Positions 1-11,800 of a DNA stretch of 64,000 bases are shown here, one piece after another. The stretch is from NCBI GenBank assembly GCA_037178975.1, contig JASJZH010000004.1, forward strand, positions 6,634,001-6,698,000, in the 5' to 3' direction. This DNA comes from Oscheius tipulae (taxonomy: Eukaryota; Nematoda; Chromadorea; Rhabditida; Rhabditidae). Position 1 is the stretch's first letter. Each line of letters opens with the position of its first letter. Below the pieces are notes generated by a model. That model saw only the letters and a program-made list of their open reading frames with translations. It was not told where the DNA came from and did no database searches. Both the position numbers and the translations under genes were made by a program.

Positions 1-345
1 GTTCGTGGTGAGGTCAAAAATGTCCACGGAGGTCATTAAATGGTGAGAATTTCTTGATCAAGTTGATGAAAAGTTAGGAACATGATCTGTGCCCTCACTC
101 AGGCCTGTATTGCACCGATTGGGACAAATCCATTCTGTCAACCAAAGGCTCCAATCAAGCAAGATAGCTGTCACAGGTAGTCATTCTATACTATCTCTAA
201 GGCTCAAACATTTAGATTTGATCAAAGCAGCCTGAACATCATTTTGTGTACCCTAAAACTGAGAGCTGGACAGCCGTGTCTTTCAATCTCAACAACTACT
301 GGAGCATTTTCTCCAATTGTAGGTGTTTCAAGAGAGACGCGATAC
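1..345 (-). CDS. Partial gene at left edge, TSP1-like motif
   Basis: Two exon-like blocks are visible on the minus strand. One, at about 243-340, follows a tgtag acceptor and ends at a gtacac donor. It reads roughly LYRVSLETPTIGENAP followed by VVVEIERHGCPALSF. The second, at about 70-160, follows a gtgacag acceptor and contains DWSLWLTEWICPNRC, which has the W-x2-W-x2-W..C spacing of the start of a thrombospondin type 1 repeat. The rest would lie outside the window to the left. No start codon is assigned. Extracellular or secreted matrix proteins and guidance receptors use such repeats, but one short motif does not name the family. The blocks could also be chance open frames. Confidence 0.3.
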
Positions 346-649
346 AGTGGGCCTCTTCCTACATGTTGACTAAACGGGTTCAGTTCATTTTTTTTTAACA
401 ATAAAGTTTTTATTTTCTCTAACCACACTAATATGGATCTGCTTAATCGTACATGACTTCATTACTGATCTTGATTTGAGTTCAAGCTAACAAGATGCTA
501 TGTTTAGTTTTTAATTTATTTTTCACACCGTGAGAAACTTCAGCTCTATTCAAAGATCTTCACTGATGAAGACTGACATCTATGACTACCTTCGACTTGT
601 TGTGACGGTTCGAGAAGAACAGTTTGACATAAATAGTTTACCCAGCAAT

Positions 650-1695
650 TTATTCAGACACGTAATCAGCGACGTTCAGACCTTGTAAAGCGTTTGGATC
701 ATCTCTAGGCGAGTGCCAGATCAGGTATTCAGACGATTTCTGAAGCTTTGTTATTTTGACAAGTGAAAATTAACCGTGTTCACGAAGTGCTGAATGTCTT
801 TCTTTTGCAGTTTCAGATCCTTCAGGAAACAGAGCTCGACAGAAGCAAGCTGACAAGTTTCATTGAAAACCACCTCACTCCTAAACAAACCTGTCAGAAC
901 TTGAGTGAAAGGAACAAACCCTGTGATTAGATCAACGTTCACAGCAAAGTTGGCCAGATCAAAAAAGCGGAAGCCACTTTTTTCTTCGTGTGTCCACGTA
1001 TTTCTGTCGTATGGGCGCCCTGTAAGTTGTTTACGAGTCAGACGATAGCTTACCAACATCCCAAATCCCAACTTTTTTCACCTTCTTCACGAACGTATCC
1101 CAAAATCGGACAGCGTAAGCATAGTCTTCACTTCCAAAGTAGACTACAGCTTTCTGATAGTTTCTCATAACTTTTTCCTTGTTCTTTCGAACGTAATCCA
1201 GACCCCTGTTTCTCAACTGCCATTCTGAACTTTTATGTTGATAGTATTGATAAAGCATACCAGTGCCCGGTCCCTCGCTTATAATCGTATTAGGGCGTTC
1301 AGATCTGTTGATAGTTTCTTGTAAAATGGATCGTACTTCAGTCTCGTTTTCTAAAACGACCCAGTAGAGATCGTCCTCATGGCGAAGAGTATTGGCCAGA
1401 CTGCAAAATTGAAGGTTGTGAACAAAAATAGTCGTTTCACTCATTCAAAAGGTCTAACGAACCTGGTGATATCAGCTAGACGCGTTGTTGATCTGCTGGT
1501 TGCTGTAACGAATATTATTAATGTGTCGTCGAACTCTAGAGCTGCATGTCTATAACTAGCTTGTAATCTACTGCTCAGAACCTACTCTCGTTCACTTAGA
1601 GTTCCACCTCTGGTACCCAGAAAGATGAATATGGCAGGAAGGACACATAGAACAACAACAAAAATAACAGACCAACAGAACGGGCTGTGATTCAT
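650..1695 (-). CDS. GT43 glucuronyltransferase-like type II membrane protein, copy A
   Basis: GT43 enzymes are Golgi type II proteins that transfer glucuronic acid from UDP-GlcA to galactose-ended linkers of proteoglycans and glycoproteins. The model starts at ATG 1693-1695 with a hydrophobic anchor (FCWSVIFVVVVLCVLPAIFI). It then reads LIIFVTATSRSTTRLADITR (family I.V.TPT...), LANTLRHEDDLYWVVLE, a RGLDYVRKN stretch, VVYFGSEDYAYAVRFWD, KKVGIWDVG, FFDLANFAVNVDLI and ends with EYLIWHSP (family VWHTRT). Introns are GT-AG; one at about 1036-1070 is only 34 nt. The usual YFADDDNTY metal site is YFGSEDYAY, so two of the three Asp are lost. It lies 68 bp downstream of a tandem paralogue. AATAAA occurs near 509-514 on this strand. 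Family assignment is firm; enzyme activity is doubtful. Confidence 0.75.
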
Positions 1696-1763
1696 GGCAG
1701 AATGGCAGAGTCTACCAGCTGGATTTGTTCAAACATGACACGATTGTTTATTTCAAAATTGAT

Positions 1764-2780
1764 CTAGACCTCGACCAGAAAATTGAATAGGCTTGTCTGG
1801 TAAAGGAAAGGCTCGTAGCCGGTCGGAGCATGCCAGACCAGGTAGTCTTCTGGAGTCTGAACTTTTCTTCACGAAGAATCTAAAGATAGTACCTCGTTTT
1901 CAAAATATTGAACATCCTCCTTGGAAATGTTCAGTTCCCTCACGAAACAGAACTCCCAACCGCTCTGATCACACTTTTCACTGAAGCCAGTCTTCCTGAA
2001 AAGATTCATGTAAACCTTCGATAGATCAACGTACTCCGACAAAATGTCCACGTTGAAAGCAATGTTTGCCAAATCGAAATGGGCGAATCCGTCATGCACC
2101 TCGTTCATGTCCTCACCCAGGCGTCCTGAAACGTTTTCGTGAAGTGAAGGGATGTAACTAACCGACGTGCCAGATTCCCAACTTGTCAACTTTCCCCACA
2201 AAGTTATCCCAGAGTCTGCGGTCGTAGGAATATTCCATCTCAGCAAAATAGACGACAATCTTACTGTACTTTTTGCCCAAAGAGTCTGCGTTTCTCACAA
2301 CATATTTTATGCCAGCATTATAAAGAGCCGCTTCTGAATGTTGAAAGGAATGAAGCTCTGTCAGAAAGTCTAACTCGAATTTCCCTTTTTAGCCAGAGCA
2401 CTCAAGAGAGTCGAGGGAAGATTCGTCCTCTCCATCATCTCGGCTAAGATGTCGGTCAGATCTGTTGAATTATCGACAACTACCCAGAAGAGGTCGCGTT
2501 CCAATGCTAAGGTGTTCGCCAATCTGAAACCCCCACATTTCAGACAAAAGAATCAAAATACGCAATCATATCGGGAATTCTGGTGACACTTTTCCATGTC
2601 GGAGTGATGGCAACAATCAAAGTATCATGCCGCTCATTCCTCTTCATATCCACTCTGTACAAAAAGTGTCTTTCCAAAGTTTTCTTACACTTCAAAAGTG
2701 GCGTCTCTACGATTGAGATAGAGTAAGTATATTGGAGAGAGTAGAATTATTAAACCCAGCAAAGGTAAAATAGACGGCAT
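1764..2780 (-). CDS. GT43 glucuronyltransferase-like type II membrane protein, copy B
   Basis: This is the upstream tandem paralogue of the gene at 650-1695. The start ATG (2778-2780) opens a hydrophobic anchor, MPSILPLLGLIILLSPIYLL. It is followed by DTLIVAITPTWKSVTRIPDM, LANTLALERDLFWVVVDNST, KIVVYFAEMEYSYDRRLWD, KLGIWHVG, HFDLANIAFNVDIL and a C-terminal DYLVWHAPTGYEP. Gene order, exon breaks and the short introns match copy A. The GT43 metal and UDP site YFADDDNTY is YFAEMEYSY, so no Asp remains there. The fold core and the acceptor-side WH motif are kept. The two copies differ a lot from each other, so the duplication is not recent. Either the proteins bind sugar nucleotide without metal or they are no longer catalytic. 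Confidence 0.78.
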
Positions 2781-3898
2781 TTAGAGGAGATGAGAGACGG
2801 ATCCCCTGGAAAGTCAGTTGGATGCTGCGTCATTATGGGCAAACAGTGTTGGATACGGGTGTGAAGTGAGACAGATTCGATCCGAGCTCTTTTAAGCAAA
2901 ACTGTGTGAAAAGTTCCCACAATGTTACCAATGTCATATCAATATTTTACCGAGAAGACTACTAGTATTCGGCTCTCTAAACATGAGACATGCAACCTTC
3001 GGACCAACGGAACCTATGGCAGTCCAACTGTCCCTCAAGCTTATTCAAACAGAACTGTAACACAGTAGTAAAAGTCTGTTTCACTGAATACCAAAATCTG
3101 TACACGCTTTCATTCTGCGTAATACCGCTCACCAAGTGCGTCAACGAGTTGGAGTTAGTCCGGCTTGTCGCGCATAATTTTACCATTTTCTATTCTCTCA
3201 AACAGTAGATTCTGTTCGCACTTTCCTCCAACCAAAATTCTCTTGTCTTTTGTCACAAAGTGCTAAGAACTTACGTTGGCATGACGTGTCCGTCTTCTGC
3301 ACCGGAAGGCCCCGTAGAAACAACAGATTTGGCGTGTTTTGAGCCGATGGGCCGGACAGTGAACAAACGAAGGGTCGCGGCGTTCCGCTAGTTCCGAACA
3401 TTAGATGTCTGGAGCGGACAGACGGAAAGATAACTTGTTCTTTTCGGAGCCTCATGGCATCCGTTACAGCAGATTCCCTTCCTTTCATTCCAGAACATCA
3501 TGCGCCCATTTCTTTCCGTTCCTTGATCTTAGAATGTACTTCGCTAAACAGTCTGTCATAGCCACAATTGGGAGAAGACAGCGTTTCCTATGTCTTCCCA
3601 ATTACTTCTTCACTTTTTTGAACTTCTTTTTTGAACTTTTTTGAATCTCCTAAGACCCACCACCAAGAGATTTCCAGTTCAAATCGTTAGCTGATCGATC
3701 TCTGCCAATATCCTTTGCCGTTCACACTTTCCTTCTTATCAATACGAACACTGCATTCAGTCTTTTTCCCATTTAAATTTTTGGTTTTTGTACTTTGCCA
3801 GGCTTATCACAAGGGAACGTTGTTACTGAACTGTGGAACACAATTATAAAAGCTGAAGAGAACATTTATTTGCAAAAAGCTGTTTTGCAAGAAGATAA
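2781..3898. other. Intergenic stretch, no gene supported
   Basis: Short open frames exist on both strands but none has a recognisable motif or linked exons. At about 3606-3645 there is a T-rich run with three imperfect copies of a ttttttgaac unit. I see no RNA gene or transposon here. Confidence 0.5.
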
Positions 3899-4372
3899 TC
3901 AAAAAGGAAGTCCTTCGGAGATAATTGAGTCTGTAGGAAATACTTCTCTGGCAACTTCCAATAATCTTTGGATATCGTTTGTGGTGAATCCCTAAACGGT
4001 AATTCGGTCTGTAAAGGGTAGTTTTACCTGGTACCATGTCTGTCCAGAGTCAATCACAACGTTATAATGTATTCTTGCTGTTTCTGCTCCTCTCAACTGT
4101 CTCTTTATGTCACAACTCCACCAGCAGGGTGTCAAACTCATTCCCCATCCCTTGAAAGTTCCAAAGGAGTATTTTTCGTTCTGACATTGATAGTAGATTC
4201 CCTTGATTGTACTCACGTCGATTCTCTAAAAGCAAAAAATTTTCTTTAAAGTTAAAGAGACCTTATTCTGAGCAGTTGGAAAGTAGTACCACTTGATAGT
4301 AAGCTCCTTTTCGGTCACTTTGCACCACTCGTCTTCATAAAGGACGAGGGCTTTCTTTTTGGGCAGAGCCAT
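3899..4372 (-). CDS. Small conserved-looking protein of unknown function
   Basis: A complete three-exon reading frame of about 135 codons. Exon 1 starts MALPKKKALVLYEDEWCKVT and continues ELTIKWYYFPTAQNK. After an intron it reads RIDVSTIKGIYYQCQNEKYS and KGWGMSLTPCWWSCDIKRQ. After a 36-nt intron it ends GFTTNDIQRLLEVAREVFPT and a stop at 3899-3901. There is no signal peptide or membrane segment. The strand-rich start and the last amphipathic helix resemble a PH-like beta sandwich closed by a helix. That is only an impression from hydrophobic pattern. I cannot name the family. It is divergent from the glutamate transporter at 4650 and may share its promoter. Confidence 0.7.
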
Positions 4373-4469
4373 TGGAACACCAAAGAGAGCTTGTTATGGC
4401 CAAAATATTAGAGGATGCTTGGGACAGGGAAGCCGATAAAACGGCGGCGCATGATTTTTATCGATAGGG

Positions 4470-4487
4470 TGACGTCACAGGTATAAA
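4470..4487 (+). promoter_or_regulatory. CRE palindrome plus TATA-like box, upstream of the glutamate transporter gene
   Basis: TGACGTCA, a perfect CREB/ATF-type palindrome, lies at 4470-4477 and TATAAA at 4482-4487. They sit 98 bp upstream of the small minus-strand gene's start and about 165 bp before the transporter start. Both sites are read directly; use as a promoter is inference. Confidence 0.45.
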
Positions 4488-4649
4488 CAGTTCGGACACT
4501 GAGAAACTAGAGTCTTTTGAGAGCCGTATGGCAAAGACGAAAAAGGAAATGTGGAACTTGTAAGAGCTTAAATGACTAAAAATATGATTATCTCTCAATA
4601 TCTTCTTCGATTTCCACAATGCCAATATCTTCCAGGTGGATGTGATAGA

Positions 4650-6555
4650 ATGGCCTGCGACTGGGATGTCAAACGCTTCTGCCGGGAGAATCCTCTCCTG
4701 GTCATGACAATGATCTCCGTCGTGCTGGGCGTCTCACTCGGATTCGGTCTCCGTCCCCTAAACTTGTCACCCGAAACACTCACACTGATCAACTTTCCGG
4801 GAGAGATCTTCATGCAAGTGCTCAAGATGATGATTTTGCCACTCATCTTCTCCTCCCTCATCTCTGCCTTGGCTCAAATGGATGCCAGAGAGTCCGGACA
4901 GATGGGACTGGCTACAGTGCTCTACTACCTGACCACGACAGTACTTGCTACTTTGGTATGTATTTCTGCAAACAAACAATTGAATGTTTAGCTGGGAATC
5001 TTTCTGGTAGTGACAATTCATCCAGGGGATCCCTCGATAAAGGCTGGACTGATTCCCGAGAATCCAACAGACACAGACGTGTCTCCTTTGGACACCTTCC
5101 TCGATCTTGTCCGGAACATGTTTCCTGAAAATATCATCCAAGCCACTTTTCAAAGAATGCAGACATCGTATACTGTTCAAAAACCGAAGGTGGAAAAGAA
5201 TACGACGCAAGTGATCATCAGAAAAGTAGTCACTTCATCGGCGGGAACCAATATCCTTGGTACTTTGGTTTCTGCCCTACAATAAGGTCCATCTTTTAGG
5301 CATCATCGTCTTCTGCACTGGTTTCGGTATTGTCATTTCCCAACTCGGAGAGCGAGCCAGAATCGTTGTCGATTTCTTCGTTATTCTGGATGCCGTCATC
5401 ATGAGATGGGTCGAAACTCTCATGTGGTTTGCACCCTTGGGCATCACTTGTCTGATCTGTGGAAATCTCTTGGAACTGGATGACTTGTCGGATACTGCTA
5501 CTGTACTTATACTGTAAGCTCAAGCTTTTCTAATTCTCAAAATTGATACAGATACGTCTTCACCGTGATGGCGGGATTCCTTCTTCACACTTTGATCACT
5601 GTTCCAACGCTCTACTTCTTGATCACAAGAAAGAATCCTCTTCACATCTTCCGCGGTCTGCTGCAAGCCATCGTGACCGCTTTCGGGACTGCCAGCGGGT
5701 ATATTTTCTTTCTCTGGAGTGAACCTAACCATTTTCAGTGGTGCAGCTCTACCAATGTCAATGCAATGTATGGAGGATAACTGCGGCGTTGATAGACGTA
5801 TCGTCCGGTTTGTCCTACCTCTAGGATCTACTATCAACATGGATGGAAATGCTCTTTACGAAGCAGTAGCTGTAATTTTCATTGCCCAGTTGAACAACGT
5901 GGAACTTTCCTTTGCAGAGGTCCTGACAGTCAGGTTGGTTTTTTTTTCGTTTAAAGGATGCTTCCAGTGTGACAGCCACAATAGCCTCAATTGGACTGGG
6001 ATCAGTTCCTGCTGGGCTTGTCTCGATTCTCCTCATCTTAAACACTGTAGGGCTACCAGTGAACGATGTCAGCCTGCTTCTGACTATTGACTGGTTGCTG
6101 TAAGGTCTTGAATTTTTATTTTGAACAAACAATTTTAGAGATCGAGTCAGAACAGCTATTAATGTAGTGGGCGATGGTTTTGCCGCCAGTATTGTAGCTC
6201 ATATTCTAAAAGAACGACTGGACGAGGGAGACGCTCGTAGCAGCTTCCGAACCCACATTAAGGAAGAGATTCGTAAGTTGACCTATTGTGAAAATAATAA
6301 CAGGTATTCAGAGCTTCTCAAGTCGGCCAATACGAGTCGACGACCATCATTTGTTAGTAACGCTTCATCTAAAGAGGTTAGCTGACGTGGATTTTGCAAT
6401 AAAATCGAGTTTAGGCCTATATGAACGCGATGCACACGGCTGCCAACTCTTTGGCACCGTCGAGAAGGGCCTCAATCGGAAACTTCAACTTTACGTGGAG
6501 AACCGCTCTCCTGGAACCAGCGTACACTCCGCTGCCCAAGGCAGAAAATGTTTGA
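4650..6555 (+). CDS. Excitatory amino acid transporter (SLC1/EAAT family)
   Basis: A sodium-coupled plasma-membrane glutamate/aspartate transporter. The start chosen is ATG 4650, which opens [20 protein letters not shown] just before TM1 ([17 protein letters not shown]). Exons then give the TM2-TM3 block ([20 protein letters not shown]), the long extracellular loop, [20 protein letters not shown] (hairpin 1 region), [17 protein letters not shown] (the NMDG sodium and substrate motif), [16 protein letters not shown] (hairpin 2) and [20 protein letters not shown] (TM8). The tail is cytoplasmic and basic, ending [19 protein letters not shown]. All introns are short GT-AG. A 5' untranslated exon may exist, since an acceptor lies 16 bases before the ATG codon in a different phase from the nearest upstream ATG. 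All key transport motifs are present, so it should be functional. Confidence 0.93.
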
Positions 6556-8784
6556 CAAATGGGTCAAGCCACAGCTTTAACTTCAATGTATAAACTTTAA
6601 TAGAATGCCCATTTTGAACTCTGCATTTATGCTAAAGCAAACGTTATTTCCTCCGCCTCCTTATGACACATAGCCGTGTATAAAAGGATCCGACAATTTG
6701 AAGTTCCCTTCCCTGTCTTTCTTCTGACTACACCTCCTTGGTCAGTCTCGCCCGTATTAACTTGCACCGGGCATCCTTCTGTGCAAAACATCAGCCAGCT
6801 GTCCCCAAAATCGGCGACAGCTGACAACTTGTGTTCTTCCCAGCGGTGACCTCTAGAATTGTTTTTCCCGACGACCTTTGGCAAGAAGCAACTTCTTCCG
6901 TATTTCTCTCTCAAAAGAAAACGGAAAGCGTGAGTCAGCTCTCAATATTGGCAGCCTTGGTCATCTGCCGAGAGACAAAACTTCGAGTTAAATGGAGAAA
7001 CAGGAATGTTTCTGCAAACATGACCGACTATTAAATGTTTACGGAAAGTGTGAATGTAGACAGAAAAGCATTGATAAACTAGCCTATCAGGCATGATCAG
7101 TGTTCTCTTCGGGGGCGGCTTTCGGCTGGCTAGATGTCCCCTGCCACGCCACACGCATTCCATCCCGAAAAACTTGCACCAGACCCCTCCCTTTCCAGTT
7201 ATTAACCTCAATGGGTAGTCTTTGTTTTACGACCTCGGACTTCCCGGTTATCATCTCGTATTCAGTTCTGGTGGCCCGTTTACGATTGGAAGCCAAACCC
7301 TTCTAGTTAGTAGTCGAGATGACATATTGATCTGAATCACTTACTTTTTTGAGGGGTTAAAATGTTATAGGATAGCTTGAAATGATTGTTGGCTACACGA
7401 TTTATGACGAATCCTCTTGCAACTAAGAGGTATATATTTCTCCTGTTCTTTTCCTCGTACTCCTCTTTACCTAAAGCTTCCAGAGCTGTTTCAATAAGAA
7501 AAGCAGTTCTATTTCTAGTCTCGACACATCACATTAACGAGCAGTTTGTCAATCTCTCGACCTGGCAATTTTAGTCGCAACCTCTAGCTGTTTGTTTGTT
7601 TCCCATCGGTGCCATTTGAGTCCATCCATCTTTTCCAAGAGATTCCTGCCAAACAGTAGGCCGCCCTCATGTCATTCACAAGAGAGATTCCTACACGGGT
7701 GTGGGACCTCGGGGTTAGCGGGAGAGACGCAGTCATCCGCTTCCGTGGTTTTCCCTATTGTTATCCGACGTGTTTGAGTACTGGGAGGAGAGACACAATA
7801 AGTGATCGCGTGGCTGTAATGGACTTAGCGCGCGCGAGGGGTCCTTGCATTTGCATAGGAGGGAGAGTGAGTCCCTTCTTCCTCTCCCGTCAACTCCTCT
7901 CCCGCCTCGGGGCTGCTGTGGACAGCCGGCTGTCAGGGACGCAGAGTGCGGGGGACCAGCCGGCCGCCTTTTTACACTTTTGTAGGGCGTGCCAATCCTC
8001 GACTTGCCTCACCGACGCGCCGCCAAGAGATCGGACTAATCCACCCACATCCTCCAAGTCACTTATTGATCCTTATTGATTTGGGTAGTTTTTTGAATTT
8101 TTCATTGAAACATGTTTTTTTGGCAAGATCGTATTTTATAAAACTTTGCTTTCTTTGCCTTCATTTTCGTCTTGAGTCAACGAGGACCTGCTTGTCCGAA
8201 GAATACCTCTCTTTCCAGTGAAAACCACCAATTTCTTTGAATTTCTCGAAAAGTTTCTTCAAGCCCAAAAGCATGGCCTTGAATGCTTGAGTGCGCAATA
8301 AATAAACATCCCAACACACATAGACCAAACTGCATTTTATTGGTCTCGGACCCCCCTCCAGCTGATTCTCATCTACTCTCCCACGCGATACGAGATTCTC
8401 CCATGTCGCCCTCTCTTATTCTCTTTGTCCTTCAAGCCTTTTGGCGCCCTGTCATGGTTTTATGCATCTCATTAAGTCATTGACATCTCTTCGACCCATC
8501 TCCCATCGGCCCGAAATGAAAAACTCCCGACGGCTTTTTTCATCGCCTTCCACAGGCCGCAACACCCGTTATCTACGTCTTTTATCTCGCCTCCTGTCCC
8601 CCCTCGACCGCCACCGGGATATGTATAGAAAACATTGCAACTCTTATCTTTCTTTTTCGAGAGAATCGATCTGATAGTCATGGAAGCTTGTATTTTTCCC
8701 GCATTCACAAGACACGTGTATTCCTCGATTTATGTTACAACTCATTCTCTGATTTCTCTCTAAACATTTCTTTTTTTCAGTAAT
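6556..8784. other. Intergenic region with GC-rich vinculin promoter candidate
   Basis: No gene is supported. From about 7660 to 8040 the DNA is clearly richer in G+C than its surroundings and has several CCTCCC/GGGAGG-type boxes. This lies 0.8-1.1 kb upstream of the vinculin start. It is the best promoter candidate, with an untranslated first exon spliced or trans-spliced to the tttttttcag acceptor ending at 8780. Confidence 0.4.
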
Positions 8785-8793
8785 ATGAACTAG
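8785..8793 (+). promoter_or_regulatory. Minimal upstream ORF (Met-Asn-stop) before vinculin start
   Basis: ATG AAC TAG lies between the tttttttcag acceptor (ends 8780) and the vinculin ATG at 8812. It would be in the 5' UTR of any mRNA using that acceptor. Start-proximal two-codon uORFs can lower translation or force reinitiation; that effect is inferred. Confidence 0.5.
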
Positions 8794-8811
8794 TGGAAGA
8801 AGAAGAGAAAG

Positions 8812-11800
8812 ATGCCGGTATTCCACACTAAAACCATCGAGAGTATTCTCGAGCCCGTCGCTCAACAGGTTAGTTCCTTGAATATTTTCTCTCTTCTCTG
8901 TGCTATTCTTCTTTCCTGTCGTTTTGTCTCATTTCCGACTAATATTCCTTGCCTTTTGTTCGGAAGTGTTTTCATCAATCAAGGACACTGAAATATGAGA
9001 ACCTCCGTTTGTTTATGCTGTGCTAATCCTGATTAGCCTAGAGAAGAGGTTTTTTTTAGAGAGAGCGTTTGGATTTCTAAGGAGAGACTAAATTGAAACA
9101 TATTTAGGAAAGGTTCTGATTATCAGGTGTTTTTTTGATTATTCGCTACTTTTGGCGTTTCCCGCTGGCAACCGTGGGAAATTCTCGAAAACCTATATAT
9201 TGGCCAATTTTCAAATGTCAACCACATTAGAATCGGTGTTTTCTGTTTTGTGCCTCTTGCTTTTATTTCATGGATATATTTTTTGTGAGACATTGTTCCA
9301 AGTGTTTCACTCGATTTTTCCTGAATCTGAGGTGCAACTTCCAATAGGTATTTACACAAAACTCTTATCAGAAGCTTGACCTCCAAACAACTTTCGATCT
9401 CTTCCAAGGTGTCAGCTGTCATCACCTCTTCTTCTGTTTTTGTTGTCCCCAATTGACCTCCCTAGGTGTTCCTGGCCGTTGTTCGGGTCAGCGCGTGGGT
9501 GCCAGCCGCCGGCTTGCTTTACTACACGTTAAATATAGCGGTCGGCGGTCTATAAACCGCTCTTTCGTGGGTCAAAAGCTGTGAACTGGAAAGGCTCTTT
9601 TCGATATAGACGTTTTTCATGGAGTCGCAATAGTTTGTTGGCACTTTTCCCGACTCCCCGCCAGGTCCCGGTGTTTGAGAGATGCTCTGCTCAAGAGGCC
9701 GGCTCAAACACCAAACGGCTCGCCTCCTCCTGGGTTTTCCAGAGAGCCAGAAGCACTTTTGGATGGAAGAAGGGTAAAAATAGACGTTCCTTTTTTGGAG
9801 GGCACTGTTCTGGACGAAATTCTTCTTTCTGTAGAGAGACGAGGAACGGTCTTACGCTGAACAATCCTACCTGACTACCCGGTTCAATCGGAAGACAGTG
9901 AAAATGCAGAAACGATCACAAAAAACAGACCACCCTTTTGGCATCTCGTAAATTGACAACTTACGAGACACAGTCAGTGTTTGTCCAACCTTTCTGCAAA
10001 CATCCGCACGCGCATGCATGGAATTTTTTGTTTCACGCGGCGGAAAGACATAAAATGTCAGACGAAGACAAATGATCAGTCGATTAGGCTTTTTCAGGCG
10101 ACAATAGGGCTGTCACTGCAGGCAGTTAAAATAAGGATGGAGATACTTTATTTGCACAAAACTAAGCCCTGATTGAAACTGCTGATAAACTTCTGTAACA
10201 CCCAATCCTCAGAGCTAAAAGTATCCAGACAATCTGAAAATTGTATAACTTGAAAAGAATGGCAAAATCACGAAGCTATGCTCCAAACGTATACTTCGAG
10301 CACGATCAGCTAATCAGAGTGTGTGTTGTTCCCAACTTCTATATACCCTTCTACCGTAGCATGGTCTTTCTCGTGTTTTAGTCCAATTGTCCACGTTTCT
10401 AGCTCCACTATGTGTTGGCTGTGGCCGAGAAGAATGCCGAGGCTAAAATGTCCAACGGACATGTACAGAACGGCTATTCGACTGGCAACTTATCCAGAGC
10501 AAGTAGTCGTCGTTCCATTCCTGAGTTCATCTTCCCCGACACGATCCAGCAACGTGTCACTCACGATGACTGTCCCGTCTGCCAGCTCATGTTGCCCAAA
10601 GGGCACAACGGCCAGTGTGTATGTCCTATGCCTTTTGTCTTCTTTTCTGTGTCATTTCCATTCAGTTTCTAGAAAAAAAATACACAAAAGTGTTCAGGTC
10701 TCCCGTCTCGTGATTCTCCATGAAGAGGCTGAAGATGGAAACGCAATGCCAGATCTCACCAGGCCCGTGGGCATGGTCTCTAAGGCTGTTGCCAATCTCA
10801 TCGACGTGAGTTTTTCTTTCAGTTGAGCTATGAAATCGCGTTGTAATCCAGCTGTGCAAGGGCAAAAAGACGGACACTTGGGAGTCATTTTATGGGGCAC
10901 AGTGGAGTCATAACAGGGAGTGACAGAACACTCCCGACTATTTTTGACAGAAACTCTCTACTTCTGCAAACTAACATTTGCTACTCTCCAGATAAGTGAG
11001 ATGTGATTTGGTATCCAGACTCTATCAATTACTAGACACTTGTTCTGTTATGGAACAAGCGCGTTTTTTCTTTTTCCCTCCAGCACCCAGATGTGCTGAC
11101 GTGGAACAGATAGAGACCACTAACAAAATTTTCTTTTAGGAATTTGCATGTGTAGTACTTAAAAAGTGAAAAAAAGATAGAATAAATACTGTATCTCAAA
11201 AATTAGCACTTCTTTTTTATTGGCAAGAAGAACAGAGCATCTGTTTACATATTTGATGTAAATGCAACTGGCCGGTGCGCAGAGCGAAAGAAAGCGGAAG
11301 AGTCTACAACGGGAGGCTCGCACCGATGCGCGTGCGCCACGAGCGCGCCTACCACCGTCAGTTTCGCCGCATTGAAACTATTAACAGCCACCGAGTTCTT
11401 TCTTCTCGTTTCCAAATGAAAGCATCTTTCAGGTTGGTTATGACACTGTGAACCATTCCGATGACCAGATTCTCCGCCAGGACATGCCCCCAGCTCTTCA
11501 GAGGGTAGAAAACAGTTCGAAGCTTCTGGAAGAATCCTGTGCTATGCTCAGGGTGGGTTCGAAATCTTTTTTGATTACGATTGAGTCTTTCAGCCTGATC
11601 CTTACTCCGTTCCCGCCAGACGCAAGCTGATCGATGGAGCTCGCGGTATTCTTCAGGGAACTTCTGCACTCCTTCTTTGCTTCGACGAGTCTGAGGTAAG
11701 CTCAGTTGTTCAGAATCTTCCATAGAAGAGTTTTAGGTGCGCAAGATCATCCGCTGTTGCCGAAAGGTTCTCGACTATCTGGCCGTAGCTGAAGTCATTG

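Noticed and set aside
1869-2258. Reading the GT43 copy B frame as a single 129-codon gene starting at 2258
   Set aside because: The block is the 3' part of a multi-exon gene; family motifs continue upstream to the anchor at 2780 and downstream past an intron to 1764.
9123-9452. Minus-strand frame of 109 codons in the first vinculin intron
   Set aside because: No motif, no linked exon and antisense to an intron; likely chance.
9581-9874. Overlapping plus-strand frames in the first vinculin intron, one reading [20 protein letters not shown]
   Set aside because: Protein-like for about 60 codons but it has no ATG in frame and no splice arrangement in phase with a neighbouring exon that I could defend.
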